A stretch of DNA of 64,000 nucleotides, taken from positions 1 to 64,000 of the forward strand of contig NZ_JAFCKP010000017.1 of NCBI RefSeq assembly GCF_018130245.1, written 5' to 3'. The notes under the pieces were generated by a model that did no database searches, had not been told where the DNA came from, and saw only the letters and a list, made by a program, of their open reading frames with translations. The stretch comes from Bradyrhizobium sp. SZCCT0231. Lineage in GTDB: Bacteria; Pseudomonadota; Alphaproteobacteria; Rhizobiales; Xanthobacteraceae. Made by a program: the position numbers and the translations under genes. Positions 17,784-26,929 of this stretch are shown here, piece after piece (the first letter of the stretch is position 1; the number at the start of each line of letters is the position of its first letter).

Positions 17784-17930
17784 CCCTCTCCCGCTTGCGG
17801 GAGAGGGCTGGGGAGAGGGTGTCTCCGCAACGGGACAATCTCCCAGAGGAGAAAGCCCTCACCCGGCGCTCCGCGCCGACCTCTCCCGCATCCGCGTTGG
17901 CCAAGGCTTCGGCGGACAAGCGCGGTAGAG
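17784..17930. repeat. Intergenic palindromic repeat after the ligase gene
   Basis: The left part is a perfect hairpin, CCCTCTCCCGC against GCGGGAGAGGG with a 2-base gap (17784-17807). The rest (AGCCCTCACCC..., ACCTCTCCCGC) holds partial copies of the same arms, giving a complex palindrome about 150 bp long. It fills most of the gap before the DUF6460 gene and may also act as a terminator for the ligase. Confidence 0.6.
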
Positions 17931-18040
17931 GTGCCGCACCGCCCGAATTAAACTCCCGTAACCAGATTGACGCCCCGTTCCGGGTTCCCCATGTGCCTCG
18001 CCGTGCCCTATAATGGGTCGAATCCCCTGAGGAGTTTGCG

Positions 18041-18346
18041 ATGGTCCAAGACGTCAGAGATTTGCCGGCCGGCCGCAGCGACGGCCTGCACCGCTTTCTC
18101 GGCGGCTCCCCGCTGGCGGTCGCGTTCCGGCTGGTCCTGCTCTCGATCCTGGTCGGCGTCGTGCTCGCGGCGATCGGCTTCGACCCCTGGAACATCATCC
18201 ACAGCATTCGCCTCTTGTTCCAGCGTCTGTGGGATCTCGGCTTCGATGCCGTGAACTGGCTGTGGCGCTACTTCCTGCTTGGCGCGGTCATCGTGATTCC
18301 GATCTGGCTGCTCTCGCGCGTGTTCGGCGCGCCGCGCGGCCGGTGA
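18041..18346 (+). CDS. DUF6460 membrane protein
   Basis: A 101-aa small membrane protein. After a polar N-terminus (VQDVRDLPAGRSDGLHRFLGGS) it has two hydrophobic helices, AFRLVLLSILVGVVLAAIGF and RYFLLGAVIVIPIWLLSRVF, separated by an amphipathic stretch with several Trp and Arg (HSIRLLFQRLWDLGFDAVNWLW). This matches a conserved family of unknown function in Rhizobiales. GAGGAG lies 6 bases before the ATG, and a TATAAT hexamer occurs at 18009-18014 without a convincing -35 partner. No function can be assigned. Confidence 0.78.
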   Translation: MVQDVRDLPAGRSDGLHRFLGGSPLAVAFRLVLLSILVGVVLAAIGFDPWNIIHSIRLLFQRLWDLGFDAVNWLWRYFLLGAVIVIPIWLLSRVFGAPRGR

Positions 18347-18373
18347 GGATTTGATTGAGGGAGTGCGCAGCCG

Positions 18374-19108
18374 ATGCAACTGCGTTTCGTCGGCTGCGGT
18401 GACGCCTTCGGCTCCGGCGGCAGGCTCAACACCTGCTTCCACGTCTCGGGGCGCGCGGCCAACTTCCTGATCGATTGCGGCGCGTCGGCGCTGCCGGCGC
18501 TGAAGCGGCTCGAGATCGACCGCAACGAGATCGACCTGATCCTGATCACGCATTTCCACGGCGATCATTTTGCCGGGCTGCCGTTTGTCTTGCTCGATGC
18601 GCAATTCTCGCGGCGGACGCGGCCGCTGACGATCGCGGGTCCGCAGGGCATCGCGGCGCGGCTTGCCCAAGTGATGGAAGCCCTGTTCGAGCATTCCTCG
18701 AACACCAAACAGCGCTTCGAGCTGAACGTGGTCGAACTCGCGCCCCGGCAAAGCCAAAGCTTCGGCGCGGCAACGGTGACACCCTACCCGGTCGTGCACG
18801 GCGAATCCGGCGGGCCTTTCCTCGCCTATCGCGTCGAGGCCGAGGGCCGCACGCTGGCCTACAGCGCCGACACCGAATGGACGGAGACGCTCATTCCGCT
18901 GGCGCATGGCGCGGACCTTTTCATCGCGGAAGCTTATATGTACGAGAAGGTGGTCAAGAACCATCTCAGCCTGAAGACCTTGGAACAGCATTTGCCCGAC
19001 ATCGGCGCCAAGCGGCTCGTCCTCACCCATATGAGCGACGACATGCTGTCGCGCCTGGGCGAAGTGCCGCATCTCGCTGCAGAGGACGGCATGGTGCTCG
19101 TGTTCTGA
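18374..19108 (+). CDS. MBL fold metallo-hydrolase (RNase Z-like)
   Basis: A 244-aa hydrolase of the metallo-beta-lactamase superfamily. The metal motif is LITHFHGDHFAGLP, preceded by FLIDCGASALPALKRL and followed by YPVVHGESGGPFLAYRVEA, LAYSADTEWTETL and LVLTHMSDDM. The layout resembles the RNase Z/ElaC branch, but the exosite arm is not evident, so substrate may be RNA or a small phosphodiester. It is 28 bp after the DUF6460 gene and abuts the MATE gene, suggesting one transcript. Confidence 0.85.
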   Translation: MQLRFVGCGDAFGSGGRLNTCFHVSGRAANFLIDCGASALPALKRLEIDRNEIDLILITHFHGDHFAGLPFVLLDAQFSRRTRPLTIAGPQGIAARLAQVMEALFEHSSNTKQRFELNVVELAPRQSQSFGAATVTPYPVVHGESGGPFLAYRVEAEGRTLAYSADTEWTETLIPLAHGADLFIAEAYMYEKVVKNHLSLKTLEQHLPDIGAKRLVLTHMSDDMLSRLGEVPHLAAEDGMVLVF

Positions 19109-19109
19109 C

Positions 19110-20435
19110 ATGCACGCACCGGTTCATCCCAGGATCGGCTCCCGCCAGGTGTTCGCCATCGCGGGACCGGCGATGGTCGCGAATCTGACCACGCCGCTGA
19201 TCGGCGTGGTCTCGACCACCGCGATCGGACGGCTCGACGATGCCGCGCTGCTCGGCGGCGTCGCGATGGCCTCCGTCATCTTCGACTGCCTGTTCTGGCT
19301 GTTCGGCTTCCTGCGCATGAGCACGCTCGCCTTCACCGCACAGGCGCTGGGTGCCGGCGAGGCGCGCGAGCAGACCGCGATCCTGGTGCGCGGCTTCATC
19401 GTTGCCGGCCTGATCGGCGCCGCGCTGATCGCGCTGCAACTGCCGCTGACGTCGGCGCTGTTCGACCTGATGGGCGGCAGCGAAGGCGCGACGCGCGCCG
19501 CGAAGACCTACTTCATGATCCGGATCTGGTCATCGCCATTCGCCTTCGCCAATTACGTCGTGCTCGGCTGGCTGGTCGGGCAGGCCCGTGCCAATCCGGC
19601 GCTCGCGCTGCAGGTCGTCATCAACCTCATCAACATGGTGGCGACGATCCTGCTGGTGCTGGTCTACGACACCGGCATCGCCGGCGCGGCCATCGCCGCG
19701 CTGCTGTCGGAGATGACAGGCTTCGTGCTGGGCGTGATCGTCTGCCGCCGTTATGCTGCCGGCGGCTTCAAAGTGCCCCGCGCGACGCTGTTCGATCGGG
19801 CCAAGCTGATGCGGCTCCTGGCGGTCAATGCCGACATCCTGATCCGCACCGCGGCGCTGATCGCCGTGTTCCTGTTCTTCACCGCGAAGGGCGCGCGTGC
19901 CGGCGACGTCACGCTGGCGGCGAACTCGGTGCTCAACAATTTCCTCCTGGTCAGCGCTTTCTTCCTCGACGGGCTCGCCAATGCGGCCCAGCAGCTCTGC
20001 GGCCGCACCTTTGGCGCACGCGACGCCAAGGGATTTGCGGATTCGACCAAGCTGGTGCTGCTCTGGGGCCTCGGCTTCGCGCTGGTCGTCGCCGTGCTGT
20101 TCGCGCTGTTCGGCCCCAACCTGATCAATGTCATGACCGCCAGTGAGGACGTCCGCCGTGCCGCGCGCGACTTCCTGCCGTTCATCGTGCTCGCGCCCAT
20201 CCCCGGTGTGTTCGCCTTCGGCTTCGACGGCATCTATGTCGGCGCGACCTGGGCGCACGAGATGCGCAATCTGATGCTGGCCTCGCTGGCAATCTTTTTC
20301 GGCATTTGGCTGGGGCTGCAATCGTTCGGCAATGCCGGACTGTGGTGCGCGCTGATCGCGTTCTACGTCGCCCGCGGCGGCTTGCAGGGTGCGAGGTATC
20401 CGGCGCTGTATCGGGCGACGTTTGCGAAGCCGTAG
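19110..20435 (+). CDS. MATE family efflux transporter
   Basis: A 441-aa inner-membrane multidrug/toxin extrusion protein with about 12 hydrophobic segments in two repeats, beginning HPRIGSRQVFAIAGPAMVANLTTPLIGVVSTTAIGRL. The stretch GFLRMSTLAFTAQALGAGE matches the first-half DinF-like signature, and LDGLANAAQQLCGRTFGARD the second-half one. It starts one base after the MBL gene stop. The DinF-type subfamily exports organic cations or oxidants in exchange for Na+ or H+; the substrate is unknown. Confidence 0.9.
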   Translation: MHAPVHPRIGSRQVFAIAGPAMVANLTTPLIGVVSTTAIGRLDDAALLGGVAMASVIFDCLFWLFGFLRMSTLAFTAQALGAGEAREQTAILVRGFIVAGLIGAALIALQLPLTSALFDLMGGSEGATRAAKTYFMIRIWSSPFAFANYVVLGWLVGQARANPALALQVVINLINMVATILLVLVYDTGIAGAAIAALLSEMTGFVLGVIVCRRYAAGGFKVPRATLFDRAKLMRLLAVNADILIRTAALIAVFLFFTAKGARAGDVTLAANSVLNNFLLVSAFFLDGLANAAQQLCGRTFGARDAKGFADSTKLVLLWGLGFALVVAVLFALFGPNLINVMTASEDVRRAARDFLPFIVLAPIPGVFAFGFDGIYVGATWAHEMRNLMLASLAIFFGIWLGLQSFGNAGLWCALIAFYVARGGLQGARYPALYRATFAKP

Positions 20436-20436
20436 C

Positions 20437-20585
20437 TCTCGTGTCCCGGACGCGCTGCAGCGTGAAACGCTGCTGCGCAGAGCCGGGACCCAGAGCGCTG
20501 CCACATGGGCCCCGGCTCTGCAGCGCACCGTGCCGGACGATGCTTCGCATCGCCGTGAGCGCTGTGCTGCGTCCGGGGCACGAGA
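20437..20585. repeat. Palindromic repeat, family A (copy 1)
   Basis: About 149 bp bounded by near-perfect inverted ends: TCTCGTGTCCCGGACGC on the left and GCGTCCGGGGCACGAGA on the right. Inside are GCAGAGCCGGGACCC-type segments. It fills the whole gap between the convergent MATE and pyrD genes. Related copies are at 36177-36322 and 39605-39735. Confidence 0.75.
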
Positions 20586-20590
20586 CCGCG

Positions 20591-21688
20591 CTACATTCCC
20601 GGCCAGTCTTCCGCCGTGAGCGTCGCGGCATCGGCGCCGACGATATCGGACAGCGAATCCCGTCCCGTTCGTAGCAGCGTCGAGGTCAGGTCGCGCTTGA
20701 TCTCGTCGACGAGGCCGAGACCCTTGTAGACCAGCGACGAATAGAGCTGGATCAGGCTGGCGCCGGCGCGGATCTTCGTCAGTGCGGCGCCGCCCGAGTC
20801 CACGCCGCCGACGCCGATCAGCGGGAACGCACCCTCGACACGCACATAGGTTTCCGCGACCATGCGCGTCGACAGACGGAACAGCGGCCGGCCGGACAGG
20901 CCGCCTTGCTCCTTCGCCCGCGTCTGATCGCGCAACGTGCTCGGCCGCGCGATCGTGGTGTTCGACACGATCATGCCGTCGACCCGGCGCGAGCGCGCCA
21001 CCTGCACGACGTCGTCGAGCTGGGCGAGGCTCAAATCCGGCGCGATCTTGAGCAGCACCGGCGTGTCGCCGGCCTTCTGACGCACCCGCTCGCGGGCGTC
21101 GATCACGCGTGCGAGGAGCTCGTCGAGCAGCGCGCCTTCCTGCAAATTGCGCAGGCCCGGCGTGTTCGGCGAGGAGACGTTGACGGTGAAATAGCTCGCC
21201 ACCGGTGCAAAGGTCTCGATCAGCTTGACGTAGTCGGCGACGCGGTCCGGCGAATCCTTGTTGGCGCCGACATTGACGCCGACGATGCCGCCGTGCTGCG
21301 CGCGCGCGGCAAGCCGGCGCAGAGCCGCCTCCGCGCCGTCATTGTTGAAGCCCATGCGGTTGATGATCGCCTCGTCGCGCTCGAGCCGGAACAGCCGCGG
21401 CCGCGGATTGCCTTCTTGCGGCTTCGGCGTGACGGAGCCGATCTCGACGAAGCCGAAGCCGAGCCGCAGCAGCGCGTCCGGAACCTCGGCGCTCTTGTCG
21501 AAGCCCGCGGCCATGCCGATCGGATTGGGAAAGTTCAGCCCGAAGGCGCGCACCGCGAGCTTGGGATCATCGGCGCGCGGCTTGACCGGCGGCAGGAAGC
21601 GCAGGCCCTGGATCGCGAGGCGATGCGCGTCTTCGGGATCGAGCCAGCGCAGCACCGGCAGCGAAAAGGCGTCGAACGCGCGGATCAC
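20591..21688 (-). CDS. pyrD: Dihydroorotate dehydrogenase (quinone)
   Basis: A 365-aa class 2, membrane-associated enzyme that oxidises dihydroorotate to orotate using quinone, in pyrimidine synthesis. The N-terminal extension is MIRAFDAFSLPVLRWLDPEDAHRLAIQGLRF; FMN and substrate motifs include GMAAGFDKSAEVPDALLRLGFGFVEIGSVTPKPQEGNPRPR, INRMGFNNDGAEA, FTVNVSSPNTPGLRNLQ (with the catalytic Ser region) and LIGVGGVDSGGAAL. Its ATG overlaps the stop of the DUF952 gene (ATGA). The pyrE gene is in this window at 37.3 kb, unlinked. Confidence 0.96.
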   Translation of the reverse strand: MIRAFDAFSLPVLRWLDPEDAHRLAIQGLRFLPPVKPRADDPKLAVRAFGLNFPNPIGMAAGFDKSAEVPDALLRLGFGFVEIGSVTPKPQEGNPRPRLFRLERDEAIINRMGFNNDGAEAALRRLAARAQHGGIVGVNVGANKDSPDRVADYVKLIETFAPVASYFTVNVSSPNTPGLRNLQEGALLDELLARVIDARERVRQKAGDTPVLLKIAPDLSLAQLDDVVQVARSRRVDGMIVSNTTIARPSTLRDQTRAKEQGGLSGRPLFRLSTRMVAETYVRVEGAFPLIGVGGVDSGGAALTKIRAGASLIQLYSSLVYKGLGLVDEIKRDLTSTLLRTGRDSLSDIVGADAATLTAEDWPGM

Positions 21689-22029
21689 GGCAACAGCTCC
21701 GGAACATCGTGACCGCCGTCGGAGCGCATGTTGAGGTTCATCACCGCGATCACTGCGCCCAGATCCAGCTCGCCATAGAGATGCGGGAAGAGCTCGTCAT
21801 TGCGCGAACGTTCCCAGCGGAGCTCGCTGCCCAGCGTATCGCCGTCGACCTCGACCAGGAACAGCGCACGCTGCCCGAAATAGTGCTTGCGCAGGGTCTC
21901 GGGAACCTGGGCGGCGGTCGAGAAATGGATGAACCCGTCGCGTGCGTCATCCGCGCTGCCGCGGTAGACACCCTGCCGTTCCGCCTCGCGCCAGGCCGAG
22001 GCCGGACAGATTTTGTAGATCTTGACCAC
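21685..22029 (-). CDS. DUF952 domain-containing protein
   Basis: A 114-aa cytoplasmic protein of the DUF952 family, of unknown function, recognised by IYKICPASAWREAERQGVYRGSADDARDGFIHFSTAAQVPETLRKHYFGQ and ALFLVEVDGDTLG. The fold is thought to resemble ADP-ribosyl-type or GST-like small domains, but no activity is established. It is upstream of pyrD with a 4-base overlap, a pairing that is conserved in related genomes as far as I recall. Confidence 0.85.
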   Translation of the reverse strand: MVKIYKICPASAWREAERQGVYRGSADDARDGFIHFSTAAQVPETLRKHYFGQRALFLVEVDGDTLGSELRWERSRNDELFPHLYGELDLGAVIAVMNLNMRSDGGHDVPELLP

Positions 22030-22242
22030 CGCTTACGCAGCCTTGTTTGTTCTTTGAGTCTTTTGGGTTTTTTCGTCTCTCGCGGGTCCTCAAAACCCGG
22101 GCGCGACCGTAAAGGCCGTCCCTTCCGAACTCAAGACCTAGAGCCTTTTCCGGTCCGGTGAAATCGCCGCCTCTTGCGCAAAAAACGGAAAACCGGTTGA
22201 TTTGAGGACAGTTTTCCTGAGTTGCGACGGGCTGGACCTTCC

Positions 22243-22899
22243 ATGGTCAAACAGGCCAAAGCGCAGAGGATGCTGACTCACGACCAGATCTGGGCCGCGC
22301 TGGATCGGCTGGCGGCGCGCGCCGGATTGTCGCCGTCCGGCCTTGCCAAGCGTGCCGGGCTCGACCCCACCACTTTCAACAGGTCCAAGCGCGTCACCGC
22401 CGACGGCCGCGAGCGCTGGCCCTCGACCGAATCGATCGCAAAGGCGCTGGCCGCGGCCGACGCCTCGATCGACAGCTTTGCGAAGTTGATTGACGACGAC
22501 GGCGTGCGCGACGGCCGTTCGGTGCCGCTGCTCGGCTTCGCGCAGGCCGGGACGAGCGGCGCGTTCGACGAGGCCGGCCTTCCATCCGGCAGGGGCTGGA
22601 CCGAAATCGCGCTTCCCACCACCGAGGACCGCCACACGTTTGCGCTGGAGATTTCCGGCGATGCGCTTGCGCCTGTCTATCGCGACGGCGACATCGTCCT
22701 GGTCTCACCCGGCGCGCCGATCCGCAAAGGCGATCGCGTGGTGGTGAGGAGCAGAGCGGGTGAGATGACGGTCGCGACGCTGAAGCGCCGCACTGCAAGG
22801 GCGCTGGAGCTCGAGCCGCTCGATGGGACGCAGACCGAATCCACGATGGCCGCGGGCGATGTGGCGTGGATTGCGCGGATCCTGTGGGCAAGCCAGTAA
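22243..22899 (+). CDS. Helix-turn-helix regulator with S24 (LexA-like) peptidase domain
   Basis: A 218-aa regulator. The N-terminal half has an HTH (AALDRLAARAGLSPSGLAKRAGLDPTTFNRSKR), and the C-terminal half is an S24/LexA-like domain (EISGDALAPVYRDGDIVLVSPGAPIRKGDRVVVRS). The usual catalytic Ser of the G-[DE]-S-M motif is replaced: here the motif reads SGDALAP, so autocleavage is doubtful. A shorter start at 22270 (MLTHDQIW) is equally plausible. The 213-bp gap upstream shows only a T-rich stretch and no clear operator. Confidence 0.83.
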   Translation: MVKQAKAQRMLTHDQIWAALDRLAARAGLSPSGLAKRAGLDPTTFNRSKRVTADGRERWPSTESIAKALAAADASIDSFAKLIDDDGVRDGRSVPLLGFAQAGTSGAFDEAGLPSGRGWTEIALPTTEDRHTFALEISGDALAPVYRDGDIVLVSPGAPIRKGDRVVVRSRAGEMTVATLKRRTARALELEPLDGTQTESTMAAGDVAWIARILWASQ

Positions 22900-23035
22900 T
22901 TGTTTCCCGCCGGCGTCGGATCAGGCGAGGACATCAGCCACGCCGCGTCTTGTCTGCCGCGACCTTGCGACTCACTGCCCCCCTCGCATAGGTTGCGCAC
23001 CTATTGCCGACCAAATTCATCGCAGGGGGAATATG

Positions 23036-23788
23036 ATGAATCGCCGTCACGCATTGAAGGCCTTGGCGGGTCTTGCGCTTTGTCCGTTGTGCAAGCCGGG
23101 CTTCGCCGCCGAGGGCGCGCATTGGAGCTATGAGGGCGCCGGCGGCCCGGCCAAATGGGGCGATCTCGACGCGGCCAACAAGGCCTGCGCGGTCGGCCTG
23201 CAACAATCGCCGATCGACATCGAGGCGACGATCAAGTCGCAATTGCCGGTCCTGAAGCTGAACTGGGGCAAGAGCGCCGACACCATCGTCAACAACGGGC
23301 ATACGATCCAGCTCAACTTTGCTGAAGGTAGCACGCTCACGCTCGGCGACGTCAAGTACAAGCTGCTCCAGGTGCACTTTCATCGGCCGAGCGAGCACAA
23401 GATCGGCGGCAAGAATTTTCCGATGGAGGCGCATTTCGTCCACCGCAACGAGGCCGGCGGGCTCGCCGTGGTCGGCGTGCTGATGACCGAGGGCAGGCCG
23501 AACGCATCCTTCGCCAAGATCGTCAAGACCATGCCGGCTGCGGAAGGGCCCGCGGTGAAGGCGGATGCGAGCATCAATCCGCTCGCCATGCTGCCACCGA
23601 AGCTCAGCTATTACCGCTATCCCGGCTCGCTGACGACGCCGCCCTGCTCGGAGGTCGTCGAATGGCTGTTGCTGACCGACCCGATCCAGGTGTCGGCATC
23701 TGATATCGCCGCGTTCGCAAAGCTCTACCCGATGAACGCGCGCCCGGTGCAGAAGGACAATCGCCGTTACGTGCTGCGGTCGAATTGA
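23036..23788 (+). CDS. Alpha-class carbonic anhydrase, exported
   Basis: A 250-aa zinc enzyme interconverting CO2 and bicarbonate, expected in the periplasm. The signal peptide contains an RR pair (NRRHALKALAGLALCPLCKPGFAAEG), consistent with Tat or Sec export. The zinc ligands appear in LLQVHFHRPSEH and MEAHFVH, and the early motif QQSPIDIEA and the late SLTTPPCSEVVEW are family hallmarks. The second of two adjacent ATGs is preferred, with AGGGGGA 5 bases before it. Confidence 0.93.
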   Translation: MNRRHALKALAGLALCPLCKPGFAAEGAHWSYEGAGGPAKWGDLDAANKACAVGLQQSPIDIEATIKSQLPVLKLNWGKSADTIVNNGHTIQLNFAEGSTLTLGDVKYKLLQVHFHRPSEHKIGGKNFPMEAHFVHRNEAGGLAVVGVLMTEGRPNASFAKIVKTMPAAEGPAVKADASINPLAMLPPKLSYYRYPGSLTTPPCSEVVEWLLLTDPIQVSASDIAAFAKLYPMNARPVQKDNRRYVLRSN

Positions 23789-23819
23789 ATGGGCTCTGCA
23801 GCTTCGCCATCCGGTTTGA

Positions 23820-23921
23820 CGTCATTCCCCGCGAAGGCGGGGAATCCAGTACGCCGCGGCTTCTCGATTCATCACATCTGCCGCAGCGTACTGGATCGCC
23901 CGGTCAAGCCGGGCGATGACA
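23820..23921. repeat. Palindromic intergenic repeat (family D)
   Basis: Begins CGTCATTCCCCGCGAAGGCG and ends with CGGTCAAGCCGGGCGATGAC; the internal arms CCAGTACGC and GCGTACTGG are perfect inverted partners. It lies between the convergent carbonic anhydrase and lysK genes. Confidence 0.65.
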
Positions 23922-23933
23922 GTGGAAGTGCGG

Positions 23934-25577
23934 TTACGCGCTCCTCGCCAGCGCGCCGTCGATCATGTTCACCGCGTTCTGCACGCCGTAGACCGCGACG
24001 AAGGAGCCGAAGCGCGGGCCCTTCTCCTGGCCGAGCAGGACCTGGTAGAGCATGTTGAACCAGTCCAGCGTCACGCCGGGGCGGCCGTCCTTGCCCTTCT
24101 TGACCTGGTCGAGGAACGGCTCGCGTCGGCCGATCTCGTAGACGACGTTCTGGATGTCCTCGGCCGAGGCATCCTGCGGAAGCTGTGAGAGCGCATCGCG
24201 CAGGTCCTGCAGCGCCGCGCGCTCGCTGTCTGTCGGCACGCGGAACTGTTTCGTCGGCGCGACGAAGTCGCGATAATAGTTGATGGCGTAGCCGACCATC
24301 GCATCCAGCTTCGGATGCGTCTGCGGGCTCACGCCGGGACGATAGCGGCCGATGAAGCCCCACAGCGTCTCGGCATTCTCCGCGTTCGACGACGACACCA
24401 GCGTCAAGAGCAGCTGGAAGGTGACCGGCATGTCGCCCTTCGGCGGCTTGCCGTTATGGATATGCCAGACCGGATTGCCGAGCTGCTGCTTGCCATCCTG
24501 TTTGGCGAAGCCGTCGATGAACTGCTGGTAGTCGTCGACGTTGCGCGGGATGACGTCGAAATACAGCCGCTTGGCCGCCTTCGGCTCGCGGTACATGAAC
24601 AACGACAGCGATTCCGGCGAAGCGTAGCGCAGCCATTCGTCGATGGTGAGGCCGTTGCCCTTCGACTTCGAGATCTTCTGGCCCTTCTCGTCGAGGAAGA
24701 GCTCGTAGTTGAAACCTTCAGGCGGCGTGGCGCCGAGCGCCTTGGCGATCGCGCCGGAGAGCTTCACGGAATCGATCAGGTCCTTGCCGGCCATCTCGTA
24801 ATCGACGCCAAGCGCGACCCAGCGCATCGCCCAGTCAGCCTTCCACTGACACTTGACGTTGCCACCGGTGACTGATGTCTCGACTTCCTGGTTGGTATCG
24901 GGATCGACATAGGTCACCGTGCCGGCCGCGACGTCGCGGCGGATCATCGGCACCTGCAGCACGACACCCGTGGTCTTGCTGATGGGCAGGAACGGCGAAT
25001 AGGTGGCGCGGCGGTCCGGTCCCAGCGTCGGCAGGATGATCGCCATGACCTTGTCGTAGGCAGCTAACATCTTCAGCAGCGTCGCGTCGAAGCGGCCGGA
25101 CGTATAGTAGTCGGTCGAGCTCGCGAACTCGTAGTCGAAGCCGAAATGATCGAGGAAGGCGCGCAGCCGCGCATTGTTGTGGTGGCCGAACGACGGGTAC
25201 TCGTTGGAGAACGGATCCGGCACCCGCGTCAGCGGCTTGCCGAGATGCGCAGCCAGCATCTCCTTGTTGGGGACGTTGTCCGGCACCTTCCGAAACCCGT
25301 CCATGTCATCGGAGAATGCGAGCAGGCGCGTCTTGATCCTGTCCTCGGTCAGCACGCGGAAGGCATGGCGCACCATCGAGGTGCGCGCGACCTCGCCGAA
25401 GGTGCCGATATGCGGCAGGCCGGACGGGCCGTAGCCGGTCTCGAACAGCACCTCGTCCTTCGGGCTTTTCTTCAGCCGCGCGACAATGGCCTTCGCCTGC
25501 TCGAACGGCCAGGCATTGGATTGTTCGGCGAGCGCACGCAGGTCGCTCGGGTTCGCGGCAAGATCGATAACGGACAT
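23934..25577 (-). CDS. lysK: Lysine--tRNA ligase, class I
   Basis: A 547-aa class I lysyl-tRNA synthetase, which charges tRNA-Lys. The ATP-binding HIGH-type motif is in [13 protein letters not shown] and the KMSKS-type motif is KISKSKGNG; class I LysRS is of archaeal type and replaces the usual bacterial class II enzyme in many alphaproteobacteria. The start [10 protein letters not shown] is chosen over a longer reading frame that begins in the upstream repeat. The C-terminal half (residues ~330-540) is the alpha-helical anticodon-binding part. Confidence 0.95.
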   Translation of the reverse strand: MSVIDLAANPSDLRALAEQSNAWPFEQAKAIVARLKKSPKDEVLFETGYGPSGLPHIGTFGEVARTSMVRHAFRVLTEDRIKTRLLAFSDDMDGFRKVPDNVPNKEMLAAHLGKPLTRVPDPFSNEYPSFGHHNNARLRAFLDHFGFDYEFASSTDYYTSGRFDATLLKMLAAYDKVMAIILPTLGPDRRATYSPFLPISKTTGVVLQVPMIRRDVAAGTVTYVDPDTNQEVETSVTGGNVKCQWKADWAMRWVALGVDYEMAGKDLIDSVKLSGAIAKALGATPPEGFNYELFLDEKGQKISKSKGNGLTIDEWLRYASPESLSLFMYREPKAAKRLYFDVIPRNVDDYQQFIDGFAKQDGKQQLGNPVWHIHNGKPPKGDMPVTFQLLLTLVSSSNAENAETLWGFIGRYRPGVSPQTHPKLDAMVGYAINYYRDFVAPTKQFRVPTDSERAALQDLRDALSQLPQDASAEDIQNVVYEIGRREPFLDQVKKGKDGRPGVTLDWFNMLYQVLLGQEKGPRFGSFVAVYGVQNAVNMIDGALARSA

Positions 25578-25651
25578 CAGGGGCCTCCGGGCCGCGGAAA
25601 ATAGCGATTTCCGGGCAGAATGCAAAAGTTGCGGAGCAACTATCGCGGAAT

Positions 25652-25732
25652 CGTAGGGTGGGCAAAGCGAAGCGTGCCCACCACTTCCAAAGACGGTGGG
25701 CACGGCGCTGACGCGCCTTTGCCCACCCTACG
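25652..25732. repeat. Palindromic intergenic repeat (family E)
   Basis: The left arm CGTAGGGTGGGCAAAG and right arm CTTTGCCCACCCTACG are inverted copies, with a second inner pair (GTGCCCACC / GGTGGGCAC). About 81 bp, between lysK and the next reverse-strand gene, so it could affect read-through. Confidence 0.75.
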
Positions 25733-25756
25733 GCAGCTGCACTGGCAGCGACGAAA

Positions 25757-26677
25757 CTAAAACGGGCTCACCGAGAAATAGCGCAGCCATAGATCGGTAT
25801 AGCGGCCTTTCTCCCAGACGCGGAACATCGCCCAGTTCAAGGCCTGTCGCAGCACGTCGTTGCCCTTGCGCACGGCGATGCCGATGCCTTCGCCGAAGAA
25901 ACGGCTCTCGACGAAGGGACCGCCGGAGAAGGCGCAGCAATCGCCGGAATCGGTGCCATTGATCCAGAACGCCAGCGAGATGGCGTCGCCGAAGATGAAA
26001 TCGACCTCGCCCCTGCGTAGAGCTGCGCGCATCGCATCGTCGCTGGGGTAGGCGTGCAGCTCGGCGTCGGTGAACATCGCCTTGAGATACGCCTCATGCG
26101 CGGAGCCGGCGATGACGCCGACCTTCTTGCCCTCGAGATATTCGGGGCGGATCTCCGGCATCACCGCATCCTTGCGCGAGACGAAGCGCGCCGGCACCCG
26201 GTAATAGGGATCGGTGAAGTCGACGCGGGCGCGCAGCTGCGGGCTCACCGCCATCGAGGCGATGATGGCATCGCCCCGGTTGGAGGTGAGCGCATCGACC
26301 AGCGTCTCGAAACGCCGCATCTGCACCGTGCAGGTGACCTTGATCTCCTCGCACAGGGCGCGGGCGAGATCGACGTTGAAGCCGGCCGGATTGCCGTCGG
26401 CGCCGGTGTAATTGAACGGCGGGTAGTCGGTCTCGGTCAGGAAGCGGATCACGGTCAGGCGCGACAGGTCCGGCCGCTCCGGTCGCCGGCGCGGGTCCCA
26501 GAAACCGGGCACGGCCTGCGGGGCGGCCTGAGGGGTGGTCTGTGGCGCTGCCGGAGGCCGCTTGGCTGGCGTCTGGGCCTCGGCGGGCAGGGCTGCGAGC
26601 AGGCACGCGGCGGCGGCCAACCCCGTCAGCAAGCCACGGGCAGATTTGAACGATTTCGCCTGTTGCGATGAAGCCAT
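25757..26677 (-). CDS. Transporter substrate-binding protein (SBP family 3)
   Basis: A 306-aa periplasmic receptor. An N-terminal signal anchor (FKSARGLLTGLAAAACLLAALPAEAQ) is followed by a Pro/Ala-rich linker and a family 3 domain: VIRFLTETDYPPFNYTGADGNPAGFNVDLARALCEEI, IIASMAVSPQLRARVDFTDPYYRVPARFV, and KKVGVIAGSAHEAYLKAMFTDA. This family binds polar amino acids or small organic acids. No permease or ATPase gene is next to it. The C-terminus GRYTDLWLRYFSVSPF is typical. Confidence 0.88.
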   Translation of the reverse strand: MASSQQAKSFKSARGLLTGLAAAACLLAALPAEAQTPAKRPPAAPQTTPQAAPQAVPGFWDPRRRPERPDLSRLTVIRFLTETDYPPFNYTGADGNPAGFNVDLARALCEEIKVTCTVQMRRFETLVDALTSNRGDAIIASMAVSPQLRARVDFTDPYYRVPARFVSRKDAVMPEIRPEYLEGKKVGVIAGSAHEAYLKAMFTDAELHAYPSDDAMRAALRRGEVDFIFGDAISLAFWINGTDSGDCCAFSGGPFVESRFFGEGIGIAVRKGNDVLRQALNWAMFRVWEKGRYTDLWLRYFSVSPF

Positions 26678-26777
26678 CGGCCGGAAATGAATGAATTTCG
26701 TTGGGATCGGAGGGCGTTATAGACCATCCCGCCGGGAACGCGAGCGCCGATTGCGGGCTGAGCAAAGGTCTCTCAGA

Positions 26778-26899
26778 CGTCATGCCCGGGCTTGTCCCGG
26801 GCATCCACGAACTCTCTCGCCCGCCCAAGAACGTGGATGGCCGGGACATAGGCGAGCGGAAGCGACGCCGTCCATCGACGGCTATGCCCGGCCATGACG
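26778..26899. repeat. Palindromic repeat, family C (copy 1)
   Basis: Begins CGTCATGCCCGGGCTTGTCC and ends GCCCGGCCATGACG, with inner arms around ATCCACG/CGTGGAT. About 122 bp. It lies between the sco and SBP genes. Related copies are at 34844-34928 and 45685-45806. Confidence 0.75.
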
Positions 26900-26929
26900 A
26901 CGTGAAGCAGCCGCGCCCGGGCGAGGCCC

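Noticed and set aside
17967-18014. TTGACG and TATAAT as a sigma-70 promoter for the DUF6460 gene
   Set aside because: The TATAAT hexamer is good, but the TTGACG lies 36 bp upstream, far beyond a usable spacer, and no better -35 was seen.
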